Notes under the pieces: generated by a model
The model's input: the letters and a program-made list of their open reading frames with translations, nothing else
What the model was told of the DNA's origin: nothing
The model's database searches: none
Position numbers and translations under genes: made by a program
Shown here: piece by piece, positions 16,361 through 24,553 of the stretch
Position numbering within the stretch: position 1 is the first letter of the stretch
How the letters are laid out: each line of letters begins with the position of its first letter
Assembly: GCF_028765165.1 (NCBI RefSeq)
Contig: NZ_JARADB010000007.1
Location: forward strand, 1-64,000
Source of the DNA: Paenibacillus sp. MAHUQ-63
GTDB lineage: Bacteria > Bacillota > Bacilli > Paenibacillales > NBRC-103111
Direction of reading: 5' to 3'
Length of the DNA: 64,000 nucleotides

Positions 16361-16367
16361 CACATCA

Positions 16368-16469
16368 TTAGATTGCGAAAGTAGCAAGGATGATGACAAG
16401 CAGAACATACAGAACAAGAACAACACCTACGGAACCGTATCCAGTTCCACAACCAGCTGCATATGACAT
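16368..16469 (-). CDS. YjcZ family sporulation mini-protein (33 aa)
   Basis: A 33-residue frame whose ATG lies 5 bp after GGAGGGG. It begins MSYAAGCGTGYGSVG and continues as one hydrophobic helix (VVLVLYVLLVIILATF), the YjcZ plan. It is paralogous to the mini-gene at 1903-2013 and has a Cys in the head. It is probably expressed in the sporulating cell, but the sequence does not reveal which sigma factor is used. Confidence 0.87.
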   Translation of the reverse strand: MSYAAGCGTGYGSVGVVLVLYVLLVIILATFAI

Positions 16470-16609
16470 AGTATCCCCTCCGGTTCAAAATTATTTGATT
16501 GGGATGTTTCACTATACAACATATGTCTTGTAGACATTTGTTGATTGGACTTATGCCCGCTTTTACTTCTGAAATAAGCCTAAGTATAATAAATAATGAG
16601 GTGATCCTA

Positions 16610-17797
16610 ATGAGTGATATTCGTACATTGCAAGCGCAGGAGCTCCCGGAGAGTCTCGCCTTATCCCAGTTTGCTTTTCAATACGAGCTAAGCGCAGAAG
16701 AGCAGGCGGAGCGGATAAGCGAGACGGATCCCAAGCAAATATGGGGCTATTATGTGCAGGATAAGCTTGCGGCGAAGCTGCATCTTCTTGATTTCCATAC
16801 GTGGCTGAACGGTCAGCGTTATGCCATGGGCGGCATTGCTGGCGTAGCTACGTGGCCGGAATACCGGCGCGGCGGGATGGTGAAGCAGCTGCTTATTCAA
16901 GCGCTTAAGGTGATGAGAGAAAGAGGGCAGACGATTTCCTTCCTGCACCCGTTCAAGTTTGAATTTTACCGCAAATTTGGCTGGGAAGCGTATGTGGATT
17001 ACTTGAAGTATGAGATTCCGGCAGATAAGCTGCCAAGGTTCGAAGCCGCAGCAGGCAGCAAGGTCGTGCGGGTGGAGAAAGACGGTGAACTTCTAAACGG
17101 GATCTATGCGAAGTATGCCGTGCGGTATAACGGCATGCTGGACCGCGACGGCGTTTGGTGGAACAAATATTTGAAGGCGAAGCAAGGAACGGCAGCGGTC
17201 TACGTGAATCCGCAAGGCGAACAAACCGGCTACGTGATTTATCAGGTGAAGGCGTTCACAGCCACCGTTCATGAGATGGTCTTTCTTGATGAGGAGGCAA
17301 GGCGCGGATTGTGGAAATTCATCGCGGATCACGATTCAATGATTACGAAGGTGGAGATCAAAGCTCCGATCGATGACGAGCTGGCGTTCCTGGTGCCGGA
17401 TCCCCGATTCAAACAGGAAAAAGTTACCTACTTCTCAGCACGGATCGTCGATGTCGAAGCCTTCCTGTCACAGTATGCATTCGAAGCGCGGAGTGAAGCG
17501 GAACCCGTCTACATAAGGATTTCGGACCCCTATGCCGAGTGGAATGAAGGCGTTTACCGTTTGACGTTTACGGGCAGCGGAAAGGCGGCACAGGTTGCCA
17601 AGCTTCCCGCAGGCGAGCTGCCGGCAGAGGATCATGTGCTGAGCTGCAGCATCCAAACGTTATCGGCCTTATTCATCGGTTATAAGAAAGCCGGATTCCT
17701 ATCGCGGATCGGCCAGCTCCAGGGCTCCGATGAAAGGATCCGACGGTTGGAAGCGGCGATTCCTGAACGGACGACCTATTTGGCGGACTTCTTTTAA
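16610..17797 (+). CDS. Eis-like GNAT N-acetyltransferase
   Basis: 395 residues from ATG 16610, which follows GAGGTGATCC; a long in-frame extension upstream lacks a ribosome site. The N-terminal GNAT domain has the acetyl-CoA loop VATWPEYRRGGMVKQLL and is followed by HPFKFEFYRKFGWE. A second GNAT-like domain and a C-terminal SCP2-like domain complete the Eis/enhanced-intracellular-survival layout. Known relatives acetylate aminoglycosides or peptides; the substrate here is unknown. A terminator follows. Confidence 0.88.
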   Translation: MSDIRTLQAQELPESLALSQFAFQYELSAEEQAERISETDPKQIWGYYVQDKLAAKLHLLDFHTWLNGQRYAMGGIAGVATWPEYRRGGMVKQLLIQALKVMRERGQTISFLHPFKFEFYRKFGWEAYVDYLKYEIPADKLPRFEAAAGSKVVRVEKDGELLNGIYAKYAVRYNGMLDRDGVWWNKYLKAKQGTAAVYVNPQGEQTGYVIYQVKAFTATVHEMVFLDEEARRGLWKFIADHDSMITKVEIKAPIDDELAFLVPDPRFKQEKVTYFSARIVDVEAFLSQYAFEARSEAEPVYIRISDPYAEWNEGVYRLTFTGSGKAAQVAKLPAGELPAEDHVLSCSIQTLSALFIGYKKAGFLSRIGQLQGSDERIRRLEAAIPERTTYLADFF

Positions 17798-17805
17798 ATA
17801 TCGAA

Positions 17806-17847
17806 AAAATGCGGTTTCCGGCATGCGATTGCCGGGGCCGCTTTTTT
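17806..17847 (+). terminator. Terminator of the Eis-like gene
   Basis: A GC-rich hairpin (GCGG...CCGGCA with TGCCGG...CCGC, one bulge) followed by TTTTTT. Confidence 0.85.
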
Positions 17848-17850
17848 GCG

Positions 17851-17884
17851 TAATAAAAAAATAACCCGTGAATGATCACGGGTT
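17851..17884 (-). terminator. Terminator of the 3D-domain gene, containing its stop codon
   Basis: Read on the minus strand, AACCCGTG/CACGGGTT forms an 8-bp stem with a 6-nt loop and is followed by a U-rich tract. The gene's TGA stop starts in the stem base adjoining the loop, so the ribosome would reach the hairpin as it terminates. Confidence 0.8.
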
Positions 17885-18679
17885 TAGCACGTACACTTTG
17901 ACTGTTTGGAAACCGAAGCTGCGAAGAGATTGGTTGGAGCCTGGCACATAGATGTCGACTCGTTTGCCTTTAATGGATCCGCCTGTATCCGTGGCATAAG
18001 CGTACATGCCACCGGCCGGCAAGCCATTGAAGTTATATCCCTCTATATACAGCTTAGATCCGAGCGGAATCACCGTAGGATCTACAGCGACAGTTCCGAT
18101 TCGTAGAGGATTGCCCATGTAATCCACTGCGCCATAGCCGCCATTCTCGGACGGGTCAGACGAGTAAGCGGTGGATTCGAAAAGCTCGTAATCCGGTGCA
18201 TAGTTGTTGCCATCCTTGCTCAAGATGGCTAGTTTACTGCTTGCGTCCCATTTCACGGGAATATCAGAGGCATTGCTTAGGAACCGAAGGGGGACGTAGA
18301 CGCGTCCGTTTTGAAATTCGGCATGTGTGTCCATCTCGACACGGTTGTTGTCAATTTCCGCTTCTTTCTGGCCTGAAACTAAAGTGATGGAGTGCTTATC
18401 ATTGTTCAGTGTAACTTTAATTTGGTCGCCTTCCTTCTGCCATTGTACATCATAACCCAGTTTCTCTGTTACGAAACGGATCGGTACTTGTGTCGCATGG
18501 TTGTCATCCAAAAAAGGCTGAGCATCCGGAAATTGAACCAGTTTATCGTTGACCTGAACTTTCACGTCCATACTCGCGGCAGCAGCATGCGCATGTGCCG
18601 TAAATGGGGAAAGAAAGCCCCCTGCCCAAACTGTGGCGGACACAGCAAGGCAAGTTAACCCTTTAGTTATCATATGCAA
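17876..18679 (-). CDS. Secreted stalk-domain plus 3D-domain cell-wall protein
   Basis: 267 residues. The signal peptide ends near AHAHA. A copper-amine-oxidase-N/stalk-type domain follows (~40-160; PIRFVTEKLGYDVQW, VYVPLRFLS), and the C-terminal ~100 residues are a 3D domain (GTVAVDPTVIPLGS, ATDTGG, GKRVDIYV), the double-psi-barrel lytic-transglycosylase-like fold of YocH/Rpf-type hydrolases. Start TTG 18679 is chosen because AAGGAGG lies about 7 bp before it; the ATG two codons on is too far. It is placed directly behind a c-di-AMP riboswitch, a common arrangement for wall hydrolases. Confidence 0.9.
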   Translation of the reverse strand: MHMITKGLTCLAVSATVWAGGFLSPFTAHAHAAAASMDVKVQVNDKLVQFPDAQPFLDDNHATQVPIRFVTEKLGYDVQWQKEGDQIKVTLNNDKHSITLVSGQKEAEIDNNRVEMDTHAEFQNGRVYVPLRFLSNASDIPVKWDASSKLAILSKDGNNYAPDYELFESTAYSSDPSENGGYGAVDYMGNPLRIGTVAVDPTVIPLGSKLYIEGYNFNGLPAGGMYAYATDTGGSIKGKRVDIYVPGSNQSLRSFGFQTVKVYVLNP

Positions 18680-18704
18680 TTGGTAATCCTCCTTCTAGAT
18701 GAGC

Positions 18705-18870
18705 CTCCGAGGTTAGTTGACGGGTTCGGGAAGAAGGTTCTCCCTAGTCTGCTCCGGGTACAGAGCAAATATTCACCCCAAGTAAATCGTCCCCCGTACC
18801 GGCACTTTGTCTGTGCGCCGGACTCGGCTTCAGATAGTTTATCACTGACGGACCAGCGGGAACAACCTCC
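18705..18870 (-). ncRNA. c-di-AMP riboswitch (ydaO/yuaA leader)
   Basis: On the minus strand the conserved blocks CGGGGGACG, TTGGGGTGAAT, AGGGAGAACC, CCCGAACCCGTCA and CTAACCTCGGAGGC occur in the ydaO order. P1 can form between GAGGTT near 18868 and AACCTC near 18713. The aptamer ends only ~15 nt before the AAGGAGG of the 3D-domain gene and no terminator lies between, suggesting control at the ribosome site, or an overlapping structure. Confidence 0.9.
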
Positions 18871-18937
18871 AAAATATGGATAACGGTCGTAGCCGGTACT
18901 GGACTTAGGTCTAGGTTGAAAAACAGTCGCGAGTCCG

Positions 18938-18966
18938 TTTTGGCGAAAATCGATTTCGGCTACGAT
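18938..18966 (+). promoter_or_regulatory. Possible promoter of the lia-like operon
   Basis: TTTTGG and TACGAT are separated by 17 bp. The match to consensus is weak (4/6 at -10). If right, transcription begins about 18973, which supports a start codon at 19003. Confidence 0.3.
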
Positions 18967-19002
18967 AGATACATGAAGATTAAGCGAAGGGCGGAGCGAA
19001 AC

Positions 19003-19314
19003 ATGAGCATGAATCGATCAAAAAGCTGGGCATTGATTTTAATTACGGTGGGCTTGCTAATCTGCATGCACCAACTCGGCATGCACGTTCATCTGATGGG
19101 ATTGATTGTTCCTGCGGCAATGGTGGGGCTTGGTTATGTAGGGATTAGGAACGATAAAAAGATCGGTTGGGTGATTTTCGGCATTGGGGCTTTGATTCTG
19201 ATGACGAAGCTTTCCGGACTGCTTGCAGTCGCTTTGGCCGTCGGTCTTATCTATTACGGCTGCCGGATGTGGAAGAAACCTGGTTATTCGTCGAATTATC
19301 ACGATTATCGATAG
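19003..19314 (+). CDS. LiaI-like small membrane protein
   Basis: About 103 residues with three to four hydrophobic helices and the short basic tail GCRMWKKPGYSS. It begins the LiaI/LiaF-type membrane motif SKSWALILITVGLLI, as in DUF5668/LiaF transmembrane domains. The start is chosen at ATG 19003 (GGAG 7 bp upstream); in-frame starts extend further but would lie upstream of the putative promoter. It is the first gene of a liaI-liaH-liaF-liaS-liaR-like set. Confidence 0.75.
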   Translation: MSMNRSKSWALILITVGLLICMHQLGMHVHLMGLIVPAAMVGLGYVGIRNDKKIGWVIFGIGALILMTKLSGLLAVALAVGLIYYGCRMWKKPGYSSNYHDYR

Positions 19315-19335
19315 GAACATGGGGGGTGTGGCATA

Positions 19336-19938
19336 ATGAGCGTATTCAATCGAATTGGCAGAATGGCCGAATCGGCCTTACAAGAAGCGGCAAGCAAGCT
19401 GGATCTGCATGAGCGCGGAGGCAGCGGCTCTGCCGCCGGCGTGTCGCCGCTGGAGATCGAGGCGCTGGAACAGCGCTACGAGGAAGCCTTGCAGCGGACA
19501 ATCGAGCTTCGCCGGCAGTGCGTGACCGCCGAGGAGATGGCCCAGCTGCGCGGCGAGCAAGCCGAGCTGGCGATGCGCGCAGGCGACGAGGAGCTGGCGC
19601 GCATGGCGCTGCAGGAGAAGCTGCGCGAGGAAGCAGCGGCCGAGCAGTACCGCGCGCAGTATGCCGGCAGCCAGGACGTATGCCTGTCGCTGGCGGATGA
19701 GTTGGCGGCGCTGCGTACAGGCCGCCGCACGGCGGGACAGCCGCGGAGCGGGCTGTCCAAGGAGGAAGCTCGCGAGACTTGGCGCGAGCTGGAGGCGACC
19801 GGCCGCGAGCTTGGCCGGGAAGCGATGGAGGGGCTGCGCATAGCAGGGCGCGTGTCACGCGATACCCTGAAGGAAGCGGGCGACAACCTCCATCAGGAGC
19901 TGCGCAAGCTCCAAAAGGAATGGCGCGACAAGAAATAA
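19336..19938 (+). CDS. PspA/IM30 (LiaH)-like coiled-coil protein
   Basis: 200 residues, almost entirely predicted coiled coil (LEIEALEQRYEEALQRTIEL...; EEARETWRELEATGRE), with the typical amphipathic start MSVFNRIGRMAES of PspA/LiaH proteins. These bind stressed membranes as large oligomers. It is shorter and more Ala/Arg-rich than usual PspA, and its codons are unusually GC-rich. GGGGGTG precedes the ATG. The position between LiaI-like and LiaF-like genes supports the LiaH assignment. Confidence 0.75.
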   Translation: MSVFNRIGRMAESALQEAASKLDLHERGGSGSAAGVSPLEIEALEQRYEEALQRTIELRRQCVTAEEMAQLRGEQAELAMRAGDEELARMALQEKLREEAAAEQYRAQYAGSQDVCLSLADELAALRTGRRTAGQPRSGLSKEEARETWRELEATGRELGREAMEGLRIAGRVSRDTLKEAGDNLHQELRKLQKEWRDKK

Positions 19939-20127
19939 TCCGCGCGGAACCCTGCTGCGCCCTATGCGCCTGCACGGCGCGGCAGGCCCCGGCCATCTGC
20001 CGGAGCCCTACCAGAGCCTTGCCAGAGCCTTGCCCCGCAAGGATTTGCATCTTGGAGGCTGTCCATTCTTGTGGTATGCTAGACATCTATATGAACGAAA
20101 TAATCGGCAGCCAGAGGAGGTGCAGCG
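19939..20127 (+). other. GC-rich 189-bp spacer within the lia-like operon
   Basis: It contains small GC-rich hairpins (GCGCC...GGCGC; CCGGC...GCCGG) and a short tandem repeat of CAGAGCCTTGC. Neither has a T-run. An internal promoter lies at its 3' end. It may lower or process the upstream message. Confidence 0.6.
20052..20080 (+). promoter_or_regulatory. Internal promoter before the LiaF-like gene
   Basis: TTGGAG, a 17-bp spacer, and TATGCT preceded by TGG (extended -10). It is 47 bp upstream of the ATG, so liaF-S-R could be made without the effector genes. Confidence 0.5.
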
Positions 20128-20790
20128 ATGGGCGAAGAAACCAAAAACAACCGCAACCGGAATACAGCCCTTGTGCTGATTGGCGCCGGTCTTTTTTTGC
20201 TTCTGGATCATACGATCGGCTTTTTCCCCATTCTCGCAATTATTCTGGTCTTGCTGGGCATCCACCGGGTCCGTTCCCGCAAGGAGCGCAAAGGCTTCGT
20301 GCTGATAGCCGTGGGGGGCGTCATTCTATTCGGGGATCATGTGACGATTGTCATCTCCATCGTATTAATCTCGTTAGGTGTTTTTTTCATACGATCCAAG
20401 CAAATGCAGAAGGACGATACCTATATTCAGAAGCAGAAGCTGGTGGACAGTGTGCGTCTGGGGCGCGAGCCATGGATTATGCGCAACAGCTCGACATGGT
20501 ATATCATCGGTGAAACGTATATCGATTTATCGCTCGCGATTTTGGAACAAAAGGAAACCACGGTCATTCTGCAAGGGGTTGTAGGGGACGTAGACATCAA
20601 AGTGCCGGACGACATCGGCGTATCGGTGGCGGCTTCGGTCACGTTCGGGCAGATTCAAGTGGGCGTCGAACGCGAGTCCGGTGTCATGAACAAGCTGCAT
20701 TGGCAGTCCCCGAACTATGAGCGCTGCGACCACCGCGTCAAGCTGGTGCTATCCTATATCGTCGGAGATATTAAAATAAAAGTCTTGTAA
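20128..20790 (+). CDS. LiaF-like regulator of cell-envelope stress signalling
   Basis: 220 residues. Four hydrophobic helices occupy the first ~95, and the C-terminal ~115 residues form a beta-rich DUF2154/LiaF domain (SSTWYIIGETYIDLSLAIL ... GVVGDVDIKVPDDIGVSV). In Bacillus, LiaF holds the LiaS kinase inactive until envelope damage. GGAGGTG is 6 bp before ATG 20128. The kinase gene follows 30 bp later. Confidence 0.88.
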   Translation: MGEETKNNRNRNTALVLIGAGLFLLLDHTIGFFPILAIILVLLGIHRVRSRKERKGFVLIAVGGVILFGDHVTIVISIVLISLGVFFIRSKQMQKDDTYIQKQKLVDSVRLGREPWIMRNSSTWYIIGETYIDLSLAILEQKETTVILQGVVGDVDIKVPDDIGVSVAASVTFGQIQVGVERESGVMNKLHWQSPNYERCDHRVKLVLSYIVGDIKIKVL

Positions 20791-20820
20791 ACTGTAGGCC
20801 CAGAGGAGGTTCAGCACATA

Positions 20821-21876
20821 TTGGACGGCTATAAAAGAAGATTAACGAATATGATATGGCGCAGTATGGCTGAATCGATTATTTTTAGTTTTCTGGTGTT
20901 TGGCGCTATTATCTATTTCATGAACTCGAGAAATCTCATTACGCCTTTCACAAGCTGGCAGGAGGGCGTCAAATTCACCTTCATGGCCATCGTCATCGTC
21001 GGCTGCGTCGGCGCCGGATACGGGTACTGGAACAGCTCCAGAATTACGCGGCGGCTGGAGCCCTTGATGGAAACGATGATATTGTTGGAAAAAGGGACGT
21101 TCACCCGCGACCGTTTCCAGAACGGCGAAGACGAAATCGGGCGGCTCGGCGAGCAGCTGGGCCGCATTATGAAGCGATGGGAAGAGCAGGTTACTTCTCT
21201 TCAGCGGTTATCGAACAATAACGCCGAACTGGCGGAGAAGGCGAAGCTGTCGGCGGTTATTGAAGAAAGGCAGCGGCTGGCCAGAGAGCTGCACGATGCC
21301 GTCAGCCAGCAGCTGTTCGCCATCTCGATGACGGCGACGGCAGTCGGCCGGACGTTGGATAAGGACTTCGAGAAGGCCAAGCGGCAGATTCATCTCATCG
21401 AGGAGATGGCTTCCGTCGCGCAGTCGGAGATGAGGGCGCTGCTGCTGCATTTGCGGCCGATCCACCTGGAGGGCAAACGATTGTCCGAAGGGCTCGTGGA
21501 GCTGCTGAAGGAGCTGGCGGCGAAGGTGCCGATGACGATCACGTGGGACATGGACGAAGACGTTCGATTAAATAAAGGGATTGAAGACCACTTGTTCCGC
21601 ATCGTGCAGGAGGCGCTGTCCAATGCGCTGCGGCATTCCAAAGCGAACAAGCTGGAGGTGAAGCTGCTGCACCGCCCGGACGGCGTTCGACTGGCGATCC
21701 GGGACGACGGCGTCGGCTTCGAGCTCGATGCGAAGAAGCTGACCTCCTACGGCATTGTGTCGATGAAGGAGCGGGTTAACGAAATCGGCGGCTCCGTCGA
21801 TATCATTACCGCCCCAGACAGGGGAACCCGGATAGAAATCCGCGTGCCTATTCTGGCCGGGGATGCGGTAGAATAG
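20821..21876 (+). CDS. LiaS-like sensor histidine kinase
   Basis: 351 residues: two membrane helices with a very short outer loop, a HAMP linker, HisKA_3 with phospho-His in RLARELHDAVSQQLF, and HATPase_c (QEALSNALRHSKA; RDDGVGF). The NarL-partner kinase type and gene order identify it as LiaS/VraS-like. It starts with TTG 20821; GAGGAGG lies 11 bp upstream. The response-regulator gene follows by 26 bp. Confidence 0.92.
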   Translation: MDGYKRRLTNMIWRSMAESIIFSFLVFGAIIYFMNSRNLITPFTSWQEGVKFTFMAIVIVGCVGAGYGYWNSSRITRRLEPLMETMILLEKGTFTRDRFQNGEDEIGRLGEQLGRIMKRWEEQVTSLQRLSNNNAELAEKAKLSAVIEERQRLARELHDAVSQQLFAISMTATAVGRTLDKDFEKAKRQIHLIEEMASVAQSEMRALLLHLRPIHLEGKRLSEGLVELLKELAAKVPMTITWDMDEDVRLNKGIEDHLFRIVQEALSNALRHSKANKLEVKLLHRPDGVRLAIRDDGVGFELDAKKLTSYGIVSMKERVNEIGGSVDIITAPDRGTRIEIRVPILAGDAVE

Positions 21877-21902
21877 ATGTTCTTGATAGAGAGGAGACGA
21901 AC

Positions 21903-22550
21903 ATGGACGATATATTGATTAAAGTACTGCTGGTCGACGATCATGAAATGGTCAGAATCGGTCTTGCCGCCGTTCTCGGGACCGAGGACGGCATTGAGGT
22001 TGTCGGCGAAGCCAGCAATGGCCAAGACGGCATCCGTCTAGCCCAGGAATACCGCCCGGACGTCGTGCTGATGGATCTGGTGATGGAAGGCATGGACGGC
22101 ATCGAAACGACGCGAAAGCTGCTGCAGCTGTACCCGGAGTGCAAAGTCATCGTGCTCACAAGCTTCCTGGACGATGAGAAAATGTATCCGGTCATTGAAG
22201 CCGGCGCATTCAGCTATTTGCTCAAAACGTCCCGTGCCTCCGAGATCGCGCAGGCCATCCGAGCCGCGGCCAAAGGCCAGTCCATTCTGGAGTCGCAAGT
22301 CGCCTCGAAGATTATGAACCGCTTCCGGCAGCCGAAAGCAGCGGCGGAGCCGCATGAAGATTTGACTGAACGGGAAATGGAAGTCCTTCGTCTAATTGCT
22401 AAGGGCAAGTCAAACCAGGAGTTGGCCGATGAATTGTTTATCGGAGTGAAAACCGTGAAATTTCACGTCACCAATGTACTGGCCAAGCTAGGTGTGGAGG
22501 ATCGGACCCAAGCGGCGATCTATGCCTTCAAGCACGGCCTGGCCGAATAG
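21903..22550 (+). CDS. LiaR-like response regulator (NarL/FixJ family)
   Basis: 215 residues: a receiver domain with acceptor Asp in PDVVLMDLVMEG and Lys in SYLLKTS, then a LuxR-type helix-turn-helix (LTEREMEVLRLIAKGKSNQELADEL region). It is the output partner of the LiaS-like kinase. GAGAGGAG precedes ATG 21903. Confidence 0.93.
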   Translation: MDDILIKVLLVDDHEMVRIGLAAVLGTEDGIEVVGEASNGQDGIRLAQEYRPDVVLMDLVMEGMDGIETTRKLLQLYPECKVIVLTSFLDDEKMYPVIEAGAFSYLLKTSRASEIAQAIRAAAKGQSILESQVASKIMNRFRQPKAAAEPHEDLTEREMEVLRLIAKGKSNQELADELFIGVKTVKFHVTNVLAKLGVEDRTQAAIYAFKHGLAE

Positions 22551-22577
22551 CTAACTAGTGGACAAGGAGCGATAAGG

Positions 22578-23126
22578 ATGAATTTTCTCAAGCAGCTGTG
22601 GAGTTGGTTCGGCTCCATTGCCATTTCTTTTGTATTGGTTGTCTTCCTCGGTGTATTCGTGTTCCAATCGACCAAGGTGATGGGACATTCGATGGATCCG
22701 ACGCTGCATGATACCCAGCGTGTGTATGTGTCGAAGCTATCGCATACATTCAACTATGAGCCTAACTACGGGGATATCGTCATCATTGATTCCAGGGTCG
22801 ATTTGAAGCGCACGTTCAAGAACGATCTGCTCGACAGCCCGCTGCTGAGTTTGTTTACGAAGAACGACGATAAGCATGTGTGGATCAAGCGTGTGATCGG
22901 CAAACCCGGAGATCGGCTGGAAATCAAGAACGATAAGCTGTACCGCAACGGCGAGCTGCTCGAAGAGCCTTACTTGAACGAAGCGATGAAGGCGAATGGC
23001 AATAAACAGTGGACGGTACCGGAGGATCACGTCTTCGTGATGGGGGATAACCGCAACAACAGTATGGACAGCCGGGTGATCGGTTATATTCCGCTTGATC
23101 ATGTATTAGGGAAGAAGCTGTTCTAA
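22578..23126 (+). CDS. lepB: Signal peptidase I
   Basis: 182 residues, the compact Gram-positive SipS type. One N-terminal membrane helix is followed by Ser38 in MGHSMDPTL (nucleophile) and Lys104 in WIKRVIGKPGD (general base); the box MGDNRNNSMDSR completes family box E. It removes signal peptides outside the membrane. It lies 27 bp behind liaR and may be co-transcribed with the stress operon. Confidence 0.95.
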   Translation: MNFLKQLWSWFGSIAISFVLVVFLGVFVFQSTKVMGHSMDPTLHDTQRVYVSKLSHTFNYEPNYGDIVIIDSRVDLKRTFKNDLLDSPLLSLFTKNDDKHVWIKRVIGKPGDRLEIKNDKLYRNGELLEEPYLNEAMKANGNKQWTVPEDHVFVMGDNRNNSMDSRVIGYIPLDHVLGKKLF

Positions 23127-23131
23127 TTCAT

Positions 23132-23188
23132 AAAAAAACGACCCGCAGGGCGAACATGCGAGAAGCATGTCTACGTCTTGCGGGTCGT
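23132..23188. terminator. Hairpin terminator between lepB and the FliD-like gene
   Basis: CGACCCGCA pairs with TGCGGGTCG around a loop with GCATG-containing inner stems. Seven A residues on the plus strand give a strong U-run for minus-strand transcripts; the plus-strand tail is weaker. Confidence 0.7.
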
Positions 23189-23209
23189 TCGCGTTTATGG
23201 AGGAGCACA

Positions 23210-23902
23210 TCAGATCTGCGTGTCCAGCAGCAAACCGCTCATCGGTACGGGCAAATACGCTTGCAGCTTGGAGCGGTATTGGCCGTAAGGTTGAAGCCGC
23301 GAACCGTTCATCTGGAACAGCGCTTCAGACGGCAGCTGCTGCAGTTGTCCCAGCGCATTAGCTAAGGAGGCTGCGAAGCTGGTCAAGCTGCCCATGCTGC
23401 GGCGTAATGCGGCTGGCGGGTTGCTGATTTGATCTTGAAGCTCATCCTCGTGGAGCTCCAGACTTCCGTCATCCCGATGCTCGATTCCGATATCTTGCAG
23501 GGAGTAAGGCTTCGCGGCTTGCGCCAATCCGGCAAGCACCGAGCGGTTCAAATAGTCCGGCGAATCCTGCAAAGCGGCTTGGAGCTCATTATATGTATCT
23601 ACGAAGTCCCGGATGGGGGCTAATTCTAGTGTTGTATGACGTCCGCTATCAGCAGGTTGGGCATCTGCAACGGATTGCGCCGAAGCTTTGGCGTCGTGGA
23701 CTGTTTGAACGAAGCCGGCTACTTGCTTGGCGGCCGATTTGGCGAGCTGCTGGTAGCTGGAGCCTTCGTACGGCAGATTCAGCGTCCCGCGTACCGTGCT
23801 TGAGGTTCCGCCGGCAATGGCGCGTACTGCGCTGACGCGATAGTAGTCCTTGTGGGTTTGGTAGGAGTTCACAGCCGTTATCGGAGGATAGGCATAGATC
23901 AT
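23210..23902 (-). CDS. Stand-alone protein resembling the C-terminal part of flagellar cap FliD
   Basis: 230 residues from ATG 23902 (AAGGGGTG 6 bp before). There is no signal peptide. The segment FVDTYNELQAALQ, a body ending ...YSLQDIGIEHRDDGSLELHEDELQ and MGSLTSFAASLANAL echo the FliD C-terminal pattern (long helix, 'GI...DGtL.lD...L' repeat). It is far shorter than FliD, and no other flagellar genes are nearby. Function unknown; a surface or filament-associated helper is only a guess. Confidence 0.65.
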   Translation of the reverse strand: MIYAYPPITAVNSYQTHKDYYRVSAVRAIAGGTSSTVRGTLNLPYEGSSYQQLAKSAAKQVAGFVQTVHDAKASAQSVADAQPADSGRHTTLELAPIRDFVDTYNELQAALQDSPDYLNRSVLAGLAQAAKPYSLQDIGIEHRDDGSLELHEDELQDQISNPPAALRRSMGSLTSFAASLANALGQLQQLPSEALFQMNGSRLQPYGQYRSKLQAYLPVPMSGLLLDTQI

Positions 23903-24066
23903 TACAATCACCCCTTTGTCGATTGATTATAGTATATCATTCGCAGCAATTGGGGTAAATTGGTACGTGCCCTAAGGCGTCATGCATAAATTCGTGCATG
24001 TCGCGGAGTCAATTTCAAATAAATTGACATAAGATAGCATTATTGCTTCTTGTGGAGGCGATGCGC

Positions 24067-24510
24067 GTGATTCGTAAACGGATGGCTGCAGGTGACGACA
24101 GGAAGATTTATCGTTTGGTCATCGAACAGTTGGTTCCTTTTTCCAGGCAATATCAGTCCGGCACTTCCATCACCTTCTCAGAAATACGCAAGCGGCTGAA
24201 CCATAACAAGACATTCGTGGCAGCCCAAGGAAATAAAGAGCCCTACGGCTTCATCTCCATTCTCCGCAAATCGGATGTGCTGTTCGTCGATATGCTGGCC
24301 GTCGATCCCCGGGCGCAAGGACGAGGATGGGGGAAAGAGCTGATGAAGGCGGCGGAAGCGTATGGGCGAAGTGAGCGCTGCCGCACGGCGGAGCTTTTCG
24401 TCGATGACAGCAACCCGAAGGCGATAGGCTTCTACTTAAGCAAAGGGTACGACCTCCAGGAGTATCTGCCCGAGTTAAGCTGCTACCGGATGAGGAAGCA
24501 GATTCGGTAA
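24067..24510 (+). CDS. GNAT family N-acetyltransferase
   Basis: 147 residues with the GNAT core: strand 4 MLAVDPRAQGRGWGKELM containing the acetyl-CoA loop, and the later FVDDSNPKAIGFYLSKGY segment. GTG 24067 is preferred: GGAGG is 8 bp upstream, while ATG 24061 is only 2 bp away from it. The acceptor substrate is unknown. Confidence 0.85.
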   Translation: MIRKRMAAGDDRKIYRLVIEQLVPFSRQYQSGTSITFSEIRKRLNHNKTFVAAQGNKEPYGFISILRKSDVLFVDMLAVDPRAQGRGWGKELMKAAEAYGRSERCRTAELFVDDSNPKAIGFYLSKGYDLQEYLPELSCYRMRKQIR

Positions 24511-24553
24511 AACAAGAGGCTGCTGATGTAAGAAACATCGGCAGCCTTTTCTT
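24509..24553. terminator. Bidirectional terminator
   Basis: AGGCTGCTGATGT pairs with ACATCGGCAGCCT around a 5-nt loop; TTTT follows on the plus strand and the complement of AAAACAAG on the other. It serves the GNAT gene and the convergent small gene. Confidence 0.85.

Noticed and set aside
19346..20086. A 246-codon antisense frame over the LiaH-like gene
   Set aside because: It comes from the high GC content here; its composition (Arg, Pro, Ala) is not protein-like, while the sense frame is a clear coiled coil.
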